Of a DNA stretch of 64,000 nt, positions 34,486 to 44,137 are shown in pieces. The notes below the pieces were generated by a model that was given only the letters and a program-made list of their open reading frames with translations, made no database searches and was not told where the DNA came from. The stretch is taken from contig CAMARW010000006.1 of assembly GCA_945860865.1 (NCBI GenBank), positions 62,001-126,000 on the forward strand, written 5' to 3'. A program made the position numbers and the translations under genes. This DNA comes from Chitinophaga pinensis (lineage in GTDB: Bacteria > Bacteroidota > Bacteroidia > UKL13-3). Each line of letters opens with the position of its first letter. Position 1 is the stretch's first letter.

Positions 34486-36312
34486 CTAATTTATTAGGTC
34501 GCCGCGCAATAATCTATATTGTTTTCTACAATCGGTTAAAAAAAAACTTCCCGAATAATTGTCCAAAAAGGTCTCATAATATTTAAGGGCTTCTTTGGGG
34601 TTATTGAGCTGTTTCTGGTTTAATTTAGCCAATTGATAAAGTGCATTATCGCCCAATATGTCTGAACCAAACTCTTGGTATACTTGTTGGTAATAAGTGG
34701 CCGCTTTTTCAAACAATTTATTGCTGGCATAAATTTGTGCTTTTTTAAATAAGATATCATCTGTTAGCACATGTTTGGGATATAACAACAAAAGACTGTC
34801 TAATATTTCTAGCGAACGGGTATAGTTTTTTTGAACAAAAAATAAATCTGCTTGGGCAAATAATTGCAGAGGCTCCAAAATACTATCAACGGTATTATCT
34901 TGAATAAGCAACGATAACTCCAAAGCATTATTGGCAATTAATTGGGTGGTGGCCGATTTTAAAATGTCTAATTGGGCTTTGGCCCATTCAAACTCTCCCA
35001 AATAATAACTCAATTTAGCATTTCTAAATTTTGCTTCTTGCCCTAATGGCTCTTGTAAAAAATCTATATCTACTTGTCCATACAACAGCAAGGCTTCCCA
35101 AACTTCACCCTTCATTATATAAAAGTCGGCTAGTTCTAGTTTGCAATTAGCTTGTAAAATTCTATCAACCCTTGGCATGGCAATTATTTCTTCGTAAAGT
35201 GAAACAGCCGATTGGTAATGATTTAAATAGTAAGCCTCTAAATTGGCTAAATTTCTAATGGTGGTGGCTGTATTTGGGTTTCTTCCCAGTTCTTGTAATA
35301 CTAAATTATACTCGTTGGCCAATATTTGTAGTTCTTCTTGGGTGTAATTTCCGGCTAAAACCTTCTTTCCTCTTGCGTCTAATTCAGAACTTTTTGCATA
35401 AGCATAAAAGGGTTTATCTGCTCCCAAGGCATAAACGGTTTTAAAAATTTGGATGGCCGCATCATATTGTTCGTTGGCTGTTGCCAAAAAACCCAATTCA
35501 ATAATTCTTCTGCCATCTTCTTTGTATTTTTTATCTAGCGCTTTGGTATAAATTAAAGCTAACGCATACTCGTTTTTTTGCACATGCATCCAAATTAACA
35601 TTTCACTAAAGATGGTTCTTTCTGGATATTGTTTATTTCTTTTCAGTAGTGATTGTTTCAAATGCTCAAAATCGGCAATGCTCTCCAAGGTATTTTGCAA
35701 AATCCCCTGTACTTCCTCTGCACTAGATTCGTCCATTACCAACAAATTGAGAAATTCTTCCACCATCATTTTTTTGTCGTCTAAGTCTAGGTATAGTCCG
35801 CCTAGTTCATTAGCAAAAATAATGTCGTTTTTTAGCAGGCTTCTACCCTTTAAATAGGCTTGCACTGCAAAAGCTTTTTCACTTCGTTTTTCTAAGGCTT
35901 TGGCCAATTCAAATACACTTAACTCAAAAGGCTTTAGTTTTTGAATGAGGTTATTTATTTGATTTACCGCTTTGGCATCTTCTTGTTGCAAACGATATAA
36001 ATAAGCAATATCTACCTGATATATTGCTAAACTTTCATATTTTTTGCTTTGTTTTTTGCTTAATTTTTCGGCTTGGTTAAATGCTTTAAGATTGATATAG
36101 CAGTTAAGTAAATTATCATAAAAATAAACAGATTTCTGATTTTTGCTCAACAGGTTTTCATACATATCTGCAGCTTTGGCAAACTCTTTATTGGCATAAA
36201 ATTGGGCTGCTAATTCCTCATCAGCAAGTTGTGCATAGATTTGGTTCGAACCAAGAACCAATAAAGCAGCGATGATTAAAGAATGAATAAAGCATTTTTT
36301 AGAAAAGCACAT
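34486..36312 (-). CDS. Exported tetratricopeptide-repeat protein
   Basis: A 608-residue protein with signal peptide (cleavage near IYAQL, about residue 28) followed by many TPR-like helical repeats across its length. Clear repeats include FYANKEFAKAADMYENLL at the start and ALKYYETFLDNYSG at the end. It is probably periplasmic or outer-membrane associated, acting as a scaffold. No partner can be named. The palindrome TTGGTTCGAACCAA covers codons in the signal peptide. Confidence 0.75.
   Translation of the reverse strand: MCFSKKCFIHSLIIAALLVLGSNQIYAQLADEELAAQFYANKEFAKAADMYENLLSKNQKSVYFYDNLLNCYINLKAFNQAEKLSKKQSKKYESLAIYQVDIAYLYRLQQEDAKAVNQINNLIQKLKPFELSVFELAKALEKRSEKAFAVQAYLKGRSLLKNDIIFANELGGLYLDLDDKKMMVEEFLNLLVMDESSAEEVQGILQNTLESIADFEHLKQSLLKRNKQYPERTIFSEMLIWMHVQKNEYALALIYTKALDKKYKEDGRRIIELGFLATANEQYDAAIQIFKTVYALGADKPFYAYAKSSELDARGKKVLAGNYTQEELQILANEYNLVLQELGRNPNTATTIRNLANLEAYYLNHYQSAVSLYEEIIAMPRVDRILQANCKLELADFYIMKGEVWEALLLYGQVDIDFLQEPLGQEAKFRNAKLSYYLGEFEWAKAQLDILKSATTQLIANNALELSLLIQDNTVDSILEPLQLFAQADLFFVQKNYTRSLEILDSLLLLYPKHVLTDDILFKKAQIYASNKLFEKAATYYQQVYQEFGSDILGDNALYQLAKLNQKQLNNPKEALKYYETFLDNYSGSFFLTDCRKQYRLLRGDLIN
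36241..36254. repeat. TTGGTTCGAACCAA palindrome, copy 4
   Basis: A perfect 14-base palindrome inside the signal-peptide codons of the TPR gene, identical to copies 1 and 2. Confidence 0.7.
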
Positions 36313-36375
36313 AGTTATAAAGATAAACGAAAATAAGTTTTTGTTTGTTATTTTTTGGATTTTTTTTGAGTAATA

Positions 36376-37857
36376 TTGTACAACTTGAGTGCAATAAAAA
36401 ATTTAGCAAAACAAACCGTTGTTTATGGTTTAAGTACCATTTTAGGCCGGTTCTTTAATTACTTGCTTGTTCCGCTGTATACGCGGGTTTTTACCGACGT
36501 AGAATATGGTATAAGTAGTGAGTTTTATGCCTATATGGCCTTCTTTAATATTTTGCTTACCCATGGTATGGAAACCGCTTTTTTTAGGTTTGCTCAGCAA
36601 GATAATTCTAAGCAGATTTTTGCTAATGCTATGGTATCTATTATGGGTATTGCTGGCGCATTTATGTTAACTATTTTGCTTTTTGGAAATAATATAGCTC
36701 AATTTATAGGCTATGGATTAAACCCAGAATTTATTTTTTACAGTGCAGGCATCTTGTTTCTAGATAGTTTATCAGCCATTCCGTTTGCATTGCTGCGTTT
36801 TCAAAACAAGGCATTGCGTTTTGCAATTATCAAAAATATAAACATATTTTCGCTCATTGCTTTTAATCTTTACCTATTGGTTTTGGGTCCGTTTTGGCAT
36901 AAACAATTCGGTTCGCTCATCCCTTTTTACCAACAAGGAATGGGCATAGAATCTGTGTTTATGGCTAATTTAGCAGCTAGTTTTTTAACTTTAGTTTTAT
37001 TAGGTAAAGAAATTATTAGTGTTGGTTTTTCTTTTAACTACGGGCAATGGCGTCAAATGATTGTGTATGCAGTGCCTATGATATGGGTTGGCCTAGCTGG
37101 TATGGTAAACGAAACACTGGATCGTTTACTTATAAGGTTGCTAAGCTCAAACCCTGAAGAAGGTAAAGCTTTAAATGGCATTTACAGTGCCAACTATAAG
37201 TTTTCTATTATCATTACTTTGTTTATTCAAGCCTTTAAATTTGCTGCTGAACCTTTCTTTTTTGCCCATGCAAAAACAACCGAAAAGCGCGATTTATATG
37301 CTACGGTAATGAATTATTTTATTTGGATTTGCCTCTTCGTTTTTTTGATGGTGATGTTCTTTCTCCATTATTTTAAAATATTTATTGGAACCCGTTTTCA
37401 TGAAGGGTTAAATGTGGTTCCTATTTTACTTTTTGCCAATATATTTTTGGGGATTTATTACAATGTTTCCATCTGGTATAAATTGTCTGATAACACTAAA
37501 AAAGGCGCTCAAATTTCTTTAATTGGTGCCATAGTTACCATTGTTTTAAACGTAATTTTTATTCCTAAATTTGGCTATTTGGCCTGCGCCTGGACAACTT
37601 TCATTTGTTATTTTATAATGATGGTTTTGGGCTATTTATGGGGACAGAAATATTATCCAATTCCATATAATTTATCGCGTGCACTTTTATATGTAAGCAC
37701 TGCACTTACCTTATTTGCGTTGGTTCAGGGTTCTATGTTTTGGATAGAAGCCAACTCGTTTTTGGGAAATATCATTCGGGTTTTTAGCTTGCTTATTTTT
37801 GTTTTTATCGCCTATTTTAAAGAAAGAAAATTGGCGGCTCAATTAGTTAAGTTATGA
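36376..37857 (+). CDS. Polysaccharide flippase of the MOP superfamily
   Basis: A 493-residue membrane protein with about 12-14 hydrophobic segments, of the Wzx/RfbX branch. The N-terminus [20 protein letters not shown] is typical. It probably moves a lipid-linked glycan across the inner membrane. The start is TTG at 36376, or TTG at 36385, which gives the more usual N-terminus; no ATG is available. It overlaps dut by 4 bases and heads an envelope cluster running to the EnvC-like gene. Confidence 0.85.
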   Translation: MYNLSAIKNLAKQTVVYGLSTILGRFFNYLLVPLYTRVFTDVEYGISSEFYAYMAFFNILLTHGMETAFFRFAQQDNSKQIFANAMVSIMGIAGAFMLTILLFGNNIAQFIGYGLNPEFIFYSAGILFLDSLSAIPFALLRFQNKALRFAIIKNINIFSLIAFNLYLLVLGPFWHKQFGSLIPFYQQGMGIESVFMANLAASFLTLVLLGKEIISVGFSFNYGQWRQMIVYAVPMIWVGLAGMVNETLDRLLIRLLSSNPEEGKALNGIYSANYKFSIIITLFIQAFKFAAEPFFFAHAKTTEKRDLYATVMNYFIWICLFVFLMVMFFLHYFKIFIGTRFHEGLNVVPILLFANIFLGIYYNVSIWYKLSDNTKKGAQISLIGAIVTIVLNVIFIPKFGYLACAWTTFICYFIMMVLGYLWGQKYYPIPYNLSRALLYVSTALTLFALVQGSMFWIEANSFLGNIIRVFSLLIFVFIAYFKERKLAAQLVKL

Positions 37858-38288
37858 TACAAATTTCTGTTATAAATAAATCTAATAATCCCTTGCCAGC
37901 ATATCAAACCGAGCACGCGGCTGGTTTAGATTTATGCGCTTTTTTGGCTGAACCGATCTGTCTTAAACCTATGGAGAGAATGCTTATACCAACGGGTTTA
38001 TTTATTGAAATTCCGGAAGGCTATGAAGCCCAAATTAGACCACGCAGTGGTTTGGCATTAAAACATGGCATTACAGTATTAAATAGCCCTGGCACCATAG
38101 ATGCAGATTACCGGGGCGAGGTTAAAGTGTTGCTGATTAATTTGGGTTCAGAGTCATTTACCGTACAAAGTGGTGAGCGTATTGCACAAATGGTTGTTAG
38201 CGCACATGCGCAAATAGAATGGTTAGAAGCAACTGTTCTATCTCAAACAGCGCGTGGTATGGGCGGTTATGGGAGCACGGGCAGTTAA
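37854..38288 (+). CDS. dut: Deoxyuridine 5'-triphosphate nucleotidohydrolase
   Basis: A 144-residue trimeric dUTPase that turns dUTP into dUMP and keeps uracil out of DNA. All five motifs are present: [42 protein letters not shown] and [10 protein letters not shown]. It overlaps the flippase stop by ATGA. The gene order flippase-dut-nucleotidyltransferase is one I recall from other Bacteroidota. Confidence 0.95.
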   Translation: MIQISVINKSNNPLPAYQTEHAAGLDLCAFLAEPICLKPMERMLIPTGLFIEIPEGYEAQIRPRSGLALKHGITVLNSPGTIDADYRGEVKVLLINLGSESFTVQSGERIAQMVVSAHAQIEWLEATVLSQTARGMGGYGSTGS

Positions 38289-38402
38289 CTTTTGAACATT
38301 CAACTAATTGTTAATACAGTCTTCATTTTGAAAATTTAGCGCATTGTATTAGGTTGCGTAGAATTTTTAAACAAGCTTTCAGGCTTATAAACTTTTAAAC
38401 AA

Positions 38403-39413
38403 ATGAAAATTATCGTTCCTATGGCTGGTATGGGCAAACGTATGCGCCCGCACACACTCACAGTTCCTAAACCCCTAATTCCGGTTGCTGGTAAACCCAT
38501 TGTGCAAAAAATTATTGAAGACCTTGCCCAAGTTTGTGGCACTGGTATAGAAGAAGTTGCCTTTATTATTGGTCCAAGTTTTGGCGAAGCTGTTGAAAAA
38601 GAGCTAGTTGCAGTGGCTCAGAAATTGGGCGCAAGGGGCTCTATTTACTATCAAGAAGAACCACTTGGAACAGCTCATGCCATTATGTGTGCCAAGGAAA
38701 GTTTAGATGGTAATGTTTTGGTAGTTTTTGCCGATACCTTATTTAAAGCAGATTTTACTTTAGATAGAGAAAAAGATGGTATTATTTGGGTTCAGAAAGT
38801 AGCAGACCCTAGTCCTTTCGGGGTTGTAAAAGTAGATGCAAATAATGTTATTACAGATTTTATAGAAAAGCCAGAAACTTTTGTGTCAGATTTAGCAATA
38901 ATTGGTATTTATTACTTTAAAGATGGTGCTTATTTGCGCAGCGAATTGCAGTATTTATTAGATAATGATGTTAGGGAAAAAGGCGAGTACCAGCTAACAA
39001 ATGCGCTAGAGAACATGAAGCAAAAGGGTACAAAATTTGAGCCCGGACAAGTTACTGAGTGGTTAGATTGTGGCAATAAAAATTCTACGGTTCACACTAA
39101 CTCGCGCATGTTAAATTTTATGCATGCAGCCAACCAAAAAATGGTAGATGATTCTGCAAAAATTGAAGAGTCACTCATTATTCAGCCTTCTTTAATTGGC
39201 AAAAACGTTGTAATTAAACACAGCGTGGTTGGTCCAAACGCGTTTATTGCAGATGGTTGCCAAATAAGCAATGCTGTGGTAAGCAATTGTATGATTCAAA
39301 CTAATACCGTAATTAAAAACGCTGTGGTAGATAATGCCATGATTGGTAGTTACGTTAAATACGAAGGTGAAGCCAAAGATTTAAGCATTGGCGATTACAC
39401 CACTATTTCTTAA
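38403..39413 (+). CDS. Sugar-phosphate nucleotidyltransferase with left-handed beta-helix
   Basis: A 336-residue enzyme. The nucleotide motif MAGMGKRMRPHTLTVPKPL is at residues 6-24. It resembles glucose-1-phosphate thymidylyltransferases. The C-terminal 90 residues contain hexapeptide repeats (IGKNVVIKHSVVGPNAFIAD) that fold as a left-handed helix, perhaps an acyltransferase domain or an oligomerisation unit. It would supply an activated sugar for surface glycans. The exact sugar and nucleotide cannot be read from the sequence. Confidence 0.85.
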   Translation: MKIIVPMAGMGKRMRPHTLTVPKPLIPVAGKPIVQKIIEDLAQVCGTGIEEVAFIIGPSFGEAVEKELVAVAQKLGARGSIYYQEEPLGTAHAIMCAKESLDGNVLVVFADTLFKADFTLDREKDGIIWVQKVADPSPFGVVKVDANNVITDFIEKPETFVSDLAIIGIYYFKDGAYLRSELQYLLDNDVREKGEYQLTNALENMKQKGTKFEPGQVTEWLDCGNKNSTVHTNSRMLNFMHAANQKMVDDSAKIEESLIIQPSLIGKNVVIKHSVVGPNAFIADGCQISNAVVSNCMIQTNTVIKNAVVDNAMIGSYVKYEGEAKDLSIGDYTTIS

Positions 39414-39430
39414 TCAAGAATAATAATAGA

Positions 39431-39461
39431 ACGGAAGTAATTTGCTGCAGGTTACTTTCGT
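39431..39461 (+). terminator. Weak hairpin after the nucleotidyltransferase
   Basis: ACGGAAGTAA (39431-39440) pairs with TTACTTTCGT (39452-39461), with one G-U pair, and is followed by a short T-rich stretch. It may attenuate transcription into the TPR gene. Confidence 0.35.
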
Positions 39462-39472
39462 TTAAATTTCAA

Positions 39473-41179
39473 ATGAATTTATTTAATCGCATATTTTTAC
39501 TTTTTAGCATAATTCTCTCTAGTGTTTTTGTTTGGGCTCAGCCCGATAAAATTACACTTGATGAAAAAAAACGCATGGATTTTGACCGGCATTTTTTTGA
39601 TGGCATGAAGGAGAAAATGATTAATAATTTTATTGAAGCGGAAACTGCTTTTAGGGCGGCTATTTTGGTTGACCCTAAGAATGCCAATGTTCACTACCAA
39701 ATGGCGAGTGTTTTGTTGGCTCAAAAAAAGCAAGATGAGGCAATTTTTGAGGCAGAGCGTGCTTTTAACCTTGAAACTGGTAATTTGTGGTATAGCAAAT
39801 TTTTAATTGAGTTGTATAAAAGTTCAAGGCAATTTACCGAAGCGGTAAAGGTTTGCGAGTTGGCTTATAAAACTAGTAAAGACTTATATTTTTTGCAGGA
39901 ATTGGCAGTTTTATACAACAATAAAAATGATGCAAAAAAAGCATTAACTGTGCTAAATTTGATTGAAAAAGAGTTAGGTATAACAGAAGAAATAAGCAGT
40001 AAAAAAGAAGCAATTTATCTTAAAAGCAACAAGATAAAAGGCGCTATCAAGGAGATAGAAAAACTATGTATTGCTTTTCCCAAAGAGGCTCGTTATAAAG
40101 GCATGTTAGCAGATTTATACATGAATGCTAATAGGGAAAAAGAGGCCTTGGCTATTTACAAACAAATTCAGCTTGCCGATGTAAAAAATGGTTACTCAGC
40201 GCTTTCTTTAGCAGATTTTTACCAGCGAAAAAAAGATACGGCTGCTTATTATCAGCAAATAGTTTTGGCAATGCAATCCCAGCTTGAACCCAATATTAAA
40301 ATGCAGGTGCTGGCAATGATTATACCTACTAGTTTTTTAGGTGCTGCACACCGAAAACTTTGTAAAGCATTAATAGATACTTTTATTACTTACCACCCCA
40401 ATGCGCCAGAGCCCCACATATTTAATGGTGATATGGCGCTGCAAGAAAGAAATTTTGAACTGGCTCGCTCTCACTATTGGCTTGCATTGGAAATGAACCG
40501 AAACAATATGATGGTGTGGGAACAGGTTTTATTTTGTGCCCAACAAATCCCTAATTACAACTATTTGCTTGTTGATTGTGAAAAAATGATTCGGGTGTTT
40601 CCAGACTATGGAGTAGCCTATTTTTATCATAGCATAGCTGCCAGGCAATTAGAAATGATGGATAGTGCTGTTGTTTCTGCGCGTATGGCAGTAAGTTTAG
40701 CCAAAGATGAAGAAATGGTTTTACAGATGCTTAGTAATTTGGGAGATATAGCACATTATGCTAAACATTATGAAACAAGCGATTCTGCTTTTGAAGCTGT
40801 TCTAGCATTAGAGCCAAACAGCGCGCTTGCGTTAAATAATTATGCCTATTTTTTATCGCTGCGAAATTCGCAAATGGATAAAGCCTTAAATATGAGCAAA
40901 AAATCGCTAGAGTTAGATCCAAATAATCCATCTAATTTAGATACTTATGGTTGGATTTTATATAGCCTAGATAAATTTGATGAGGCAAAGATTTATATTG
41001 AAAAGTCATTAAAAATTTCGCCAAATAATGCTGAAGTTTTAGATCATTTGGGCGATGTTTTCTTTCGTTTAGGAAACAAAGAAGAAGCCAATATAAATTG
41101 GCGTAAAGCTCAGTTATTAGGATTAAATTCGGCCGAATTACAACAAAAGATAAACACACAATTGCTACCTAAAAAATAG
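39473..41179 (+). CDS. Exported TPR protein of the envelope cluster
   Basis: A 568-residue protein with signal peptide (cleavage near VWAQP, residue 22) and at least ten TPR repeats. The best are at the C-terminus, about 435-560, with ALALNNYAYFLSLRNSQ, LELDPNNPSNLDTYGWILYS and LKISPNNAEVLDHLGDVFFR. It lies between the nucleotidyltransferase and a DUF4292 lipoprotein, in an order that I recall as conserved in the phylum. It may act in envelope assembly. Confidence 0.8.
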   Translation: MNLFNRIFLLFSIILSSVFVWAQPDKITLDEKKRMDFDRHFFDGMKEKMINNFIEAETAFRAAILVDPKNANVHYQMASVLLAQKKQDEAIFEAERAFNLETGNLWYSKFLIELYKSSRQFTEAVKVCELAYKTSKDLYFLQELAVLYNNKNDAKKALTVLNLIEKELGITEEISSKKEAIYLKSNKIKGAIKEIEKLCIAFPKEARYKGMLADLYMNANREKEALAIYKQIQLADVKNGYSALSLADFYQRKKDTAAYYQQIVLAMQSQLEPNIKMQVLAMIIPTSFLGAAHRKLCKALIDTFITYHPNAPEPHIFNGDMALQERNFELARSHYWLALEMNRNNMMVWEQVLFCAQQIPNYNYLLVDCEKMIRVFPDYGVAYFYHSIAARQLEMMDSAVVSARMAVSLAKDEEMVLQMLSNLGDIAHYAKHYETSDSAFEAVLALEPNSALALNNYAYFLSLRNSQMDKALNMSKKSLELDPNNPSNLDTYGWILYSLDKFDEAKIYIEKSLKISPNNAEVLDHLGDVFFRLGNKEEANINWRKAQLLGLNSAELQQKINTQLLPKK

Positions 41180-41190
41180 TTAATCAGAAT

Positions 41191-41982
41191 ATGAATAAAT
41201 TAGCGCTGCTTATATCTTTAACATTTTTTTTTGGTTTGGTTTCCTGTAAATTAAAAAAGCCTATTTTACAAACTGAACCAAATTTAGCCACCTTGAATGC
41301 AGGTGTTTTAGACAGTAAAAAAGCAGGTATTTTATCTAATATATTACAGCTTAAAAATAGTCCCCAAGCTTTTTCGTATTTGGCAGAAGCAGATTACTTT
41401 GATGGCAAACAATCTGTTACCCTAAATATGGATGTTTCGGTAAAAAAAAATGAATACATCTATTTAAATGCCAAAGCATTAGGTTTTGTAAATGTAGCAA
41501 GAGTTATGGTTCAACCAGATTCTATTCGAATTTTAGATCTCATTAATCGAAAATATATTTCTGCTTCTTATCAATTCATGAAAAATTTTACCCAAGCAAA
41601 ATTGGGATTTTATGAGCTACAGAATATGGTTTATGCCCAAACATTTTATGAGCCTAATATAAGTAATACAATATTAGATTCTTTGGGTCAGCAATTAATT
41701 TTACTATTAAATGTAGGTTCAACGCAGCAAAAAGCTTTCTACAACAAAGATTTTCTATTGCAAAGTGTATTGTTAACTGAACAAGCCCAACAGCAGCAGA
41801 TGCAGGTTGATTATGCTAATTTTAAAAATATTGATGGAATTAATTATCCGCATGAATTAGTAATTAACATTTCGGGAGAAAAAAAAATAGAATGTAAGTT
41901 TACAATTAGCAACTTTGCAGGCAGCATAAAAAAAGAGCCACAATTTGTTATTCCAAAATCATATAAAGTTCAAGTTTACTAG
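41191..41982 (+). CDS. DUF4292 family lipoprotein
   Basis: A 263-residue lipoprotein (lipobox LVSC, Cys19) of the DUF4292 family. The fold is probably LolA/LppX-like, with long beta-strands such as VTLNMDVSVKKNEYIYLNAK and EKKIECKFTISNF near the end. It may bind a lipid in the periplasm or sit in the outer membrane. It overlaps the EnvC-like gene by 38 bases, so the two are coupled. Confidence 0.8.
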   Translation: MNKLALLISLTFFFGLVSCKLKKPILQTEPNLATLNAGVLDSKKAGILSNILQLKNSPQAFSYLAEADYFDGKQSVTLNMDVSVKKNEYIYLNAKALGFVNVARVMVQPDSIRILDLINRKYISASYQFMKNFTQAKLGFYELQNMVYAQTFYEPNISNTILDSLGQQLILLLNVGSTQQKAFYNKDFLLQSVLLTEQAQQQQMQVDYANFKNIDGINYPHELVINISGEKKIECKFTISNFAGSIKKEPQFVIPKSYKVQVY

Positions 41983-43222
41983 CGTCATTTTGCTAGTTTT
42001 ATTCACTAGTTTTTGGGCTGAAGGGCAAAATCTTGTAAAAAAAAGGAAAGAGTTAGAAGCAAAACGAATGGCTCTCCAAGAGCAAATTCTGCGTAACAAA
42101 AAAGAATTGCAGAAGGCCAAAGTTGCAGAGCAATCCTCTGTAAAGCAACTCGAAGTTATTGGCTCTCAAATAATTGTTCGTGAACAGCTTATTGATCATG
42201 TTTCGCAGGAGGCATTTGAGTTGAGTATTGATATAAGCAATCAACAAAAGATTGTTTCTCTTTTAAAAGAAGACATTGTTAGGTTAAAGGCAGATTATGC
42301 AACCTATTTAGCTGCAGCTTACAAGAAGAGGAATGTTAATGATGCTATTCTATACATTTTTGATTCTAAAAGCTTAGACCAAGCTATTAAACGTTTAAAA
42401 TATTTGAATACTTATGGAAATTATAGACAACAGCAAGCACGCATTATTTTGCGTACCCAGCAGCAAATGGTTGTTGCCTTGCAAGAATTAATTTCTATTA
42501 AACAACAAAAACTAGGTTTAGTTAAATTAAAAGAAACAGAGAAGAAAGAATTAGTTGCCGATAAACAAGTGCAAACCGTGCTTTTGCAAAAAGTTCAAAC
42601 TAAAGTTAAATCTTTGGCTCAAATTATTGCGCAGCAAGAAAAAGCAGCAAGAGCTTTAAACCAATCTTTGAATAGATTGATTGCAGATGAAATTTTAGCA
42701 GCTAAAAAAGTTGAAGAACGAAAGCGTGCTAATGAGGTTGCTACTAAAAAGAAGCCTAATGCTCCTGTTACAAGTAATAGTTATTTAAGTGATGCTGATT
42801 TAAAATTAAGTGGCAATTTTGCCGCCAATAAAGGAAAGTTGCCATGGCCTGCCACTGGAGTTTTGGCGCAAGGTTTTGGTAAAAGGGCTCATCAAACGCT
42901 CAAAGGTGTTACCTTAACAAACAATGGTATTGATATAGCAACGCCGCATGGGGCTGCTGTTCATTCGGTTTTTAAAGGCACAGTTAAGGGTATTTTCTCT
43001 ATTCCTGGCTTAGATAAGGTAATCTTAATAAATCATGGAGAGTACTTCACAGTTTATGCTCGTTTGGCTGAAGTTAATGTTAAAATTGGAGATGTGGTTG
43101 AGCCAAAAGATATCATTGGTGAAGTGATGCTAAATATGGAAGACAATACGAGTAAATTACATTTTGAGGTCTGGAAACAACAGGTTTTTCAAAATCCTTT
43201 GCCTTGGCTTAAGGCAAAGTAA
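41945..43222 (+). CDS. EnvC-like murein hydrolase activator (degenerate M23)
   Basis: A 425-residue exported protein: signal peptide (cleavage near EGQN), a long coiled coil (about 30-275) and a LytM/M23 domain at the C-terminus (about 315-425). The zinc ligands are partly missing. The first His is Asn in NNGIDIATPHG and the HxH motif is KLHFEV, so it is probably a non-catalytic activator of an amidase, as EnvC is in E. coli. The only start that gives the signal peptide is TTG at 41945, inside the previous gene. Confidence 0.85.
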   Translation: MLFQNHIKFKFTSVILLVLFTSFWAEGQNLVKKRKELEAKRMALQEQILRNKKELQKAKVAEQSSVKQLEVIGSQIIVREQLIDHVSQEAFELSIDISNQQKIVSLLKEDIVRLKADYATYLAAAYKKRNVNDAILYIFDSKSLDQAIKRLKYLNTYGNYRQQQARIILRTQQQMVVALQELISIKQQKLGLVKLKETEKKELVADKQVQTVLLQKVQTKVKSLAQIIAQQEKAARALNQSLNRLIADEILAAKKVEERKRANEVATKKKPNAPVTSNSYLSDADLKLSGNFAANKGKLPWPATGVLAQGFGKRAHQTLKGVTLTNNGIDIATPHGAAVHSVFKGTVKGIFSIPGLDKVILINHGEYFTVYARLAEVNVKIGDVVEPKDIIGEVMLNMEDNTSKLHFEVWKQQVFQNPLPWLKAK

Positions 43223-43283
43223 AATTGAGAAACCTATACAACCTTTTTGCTTTTAATCTGTTATCAGTTATAAATATTAAAAT

Positions 43284-44096
43284 ATGAAAAGAAAAAATTT
43301 ACTCCTAACCTTTACTGTAATGGCTTTAGCCCTAGGTATGGGCTCTTTGCATTCTACACCCGATGGTGCACCTACAGATGGTAGAACAGGTTCGCCTGGG
43401 GATGGCGGAAAAACATGTGCTACTTCGGGTTGCCACTTTGGTTCAGCTACCACAATTAATAATGTTATTACTAGCAATATTCCGGCAGAAGGTTATACTC
43501 CTGGAGCCTCTTATACCATTACAGTAAGTGTAGATGGAAGTGGAAGAAAAGGCTTGTGTGTAAGTCCGCAAAAGGAAGACGGAACTTTAATGGGAACGCT
43601 TACAGCCGGAGCAGGTTTGGCTTTTGTTGGCGGGAAATATATAACACATACCTCACCAAAAACGGATGCCATGTCTGTATGGACATTTACTTGGGTGGCA
43701 CCAGCCGCAGGTTCTGGCAGGGTAATTTTTTATGGTGCATTTGCCAATAACAGAAATGTGGTGCGCAAATCTGAATATGCCATCGAAGAAAAAATTGCCT
43801 CTGGTACCAGTGAAAATAAATTAGTTGCCCAATTTAATGTTTTTCCAAATCCTTCTAAGGCTAATGCGCCATTAACTATTGGGTTTAATCCAAAAAATGC
43901 AGATAATTTTAAAATTACCTTACTGGATATTACGGGTAAGGAAGTTTCTGTATTGTTCCACGAATCGGTTCAGCCAAGATACCAAGAGCAATCTTTTATT
44001 TTACCATCTTTAACAAAAGGGGTTTACTTCATTCGTTTAACTGGAAATAAAGAGAGCATAACACAAAAACTATTCATTCATAATGAAATAAATTAG
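43284..44096 (+). CDS. T9SS cargo with choice-of-anchor V/Reelin-like domain
   Basis: A 270-residue secreted protein. Signal peptide at the N-terminus, then the phrase GRTGSPGDGGKTCATSGCHFG, where CATSGCH is a C-x3-CH motif that could bind a single heme. A beta-sandwich of the Reelin/choice-of-anchor V type follows (about 60-170). The last 80 residues are a type A T9SS sorting domain (FNVFPNPS, ITLLDITGKEV, LTKGVYFIRL). It should reach the surface or medium. A terminator follows directly. Confidence 0.83.
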   Translation: MKRKNLLLTFTVMALALGMGSLHSTPDGAPTDGRTGSPGDGGKTCATSGCHFGSATTINNVITSNIPAEGYTPGASYTITVSVDGSGRKGLCVSPQKEDGTLMGTLTAGAGLAFVGGKYITHTSPKTDAMSVWTFTWVAPAAGSGRVIFYGAFANNRNVVRKSEYAIEEKIASGTSENKLVAQFNVFPNPSKANAPLTIGFNPKNADNFKITLLDITGKEVSVLFHESVQPRYQEQSFILPSLTKGVYFIRLTGNKESITQKLFIHNEIN

Positions 44097-44097
44097 G

Positions 44098-44129
44098 AAA
44101 ACGCCACGTTTTAACGTGGCGTTTTTTTT
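44098..44129 (+). terminator. Rho-independent terminator after the T9SS cargo
   Basis: AAAACGCCACGTT pairs with AACGTGGCGTTTT around a 2-base loop (effectively 4) and ends in eight Ts. The menE ATG is only nine bases further on, so any menE promoter must lie in or before the hairpin, or menE depends on readthrough. Confidence 0.88.
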
Positions 44130-44137
44130 GCATAGCT

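Noticed and set aside
3342-36254. tRNA T-arm (GGTTCGAACC looks like the T-loop consensus)
   Set aside because: All four copies lie in coding frames and none has an acceptor stem, anticodon arm or D-arm around it.
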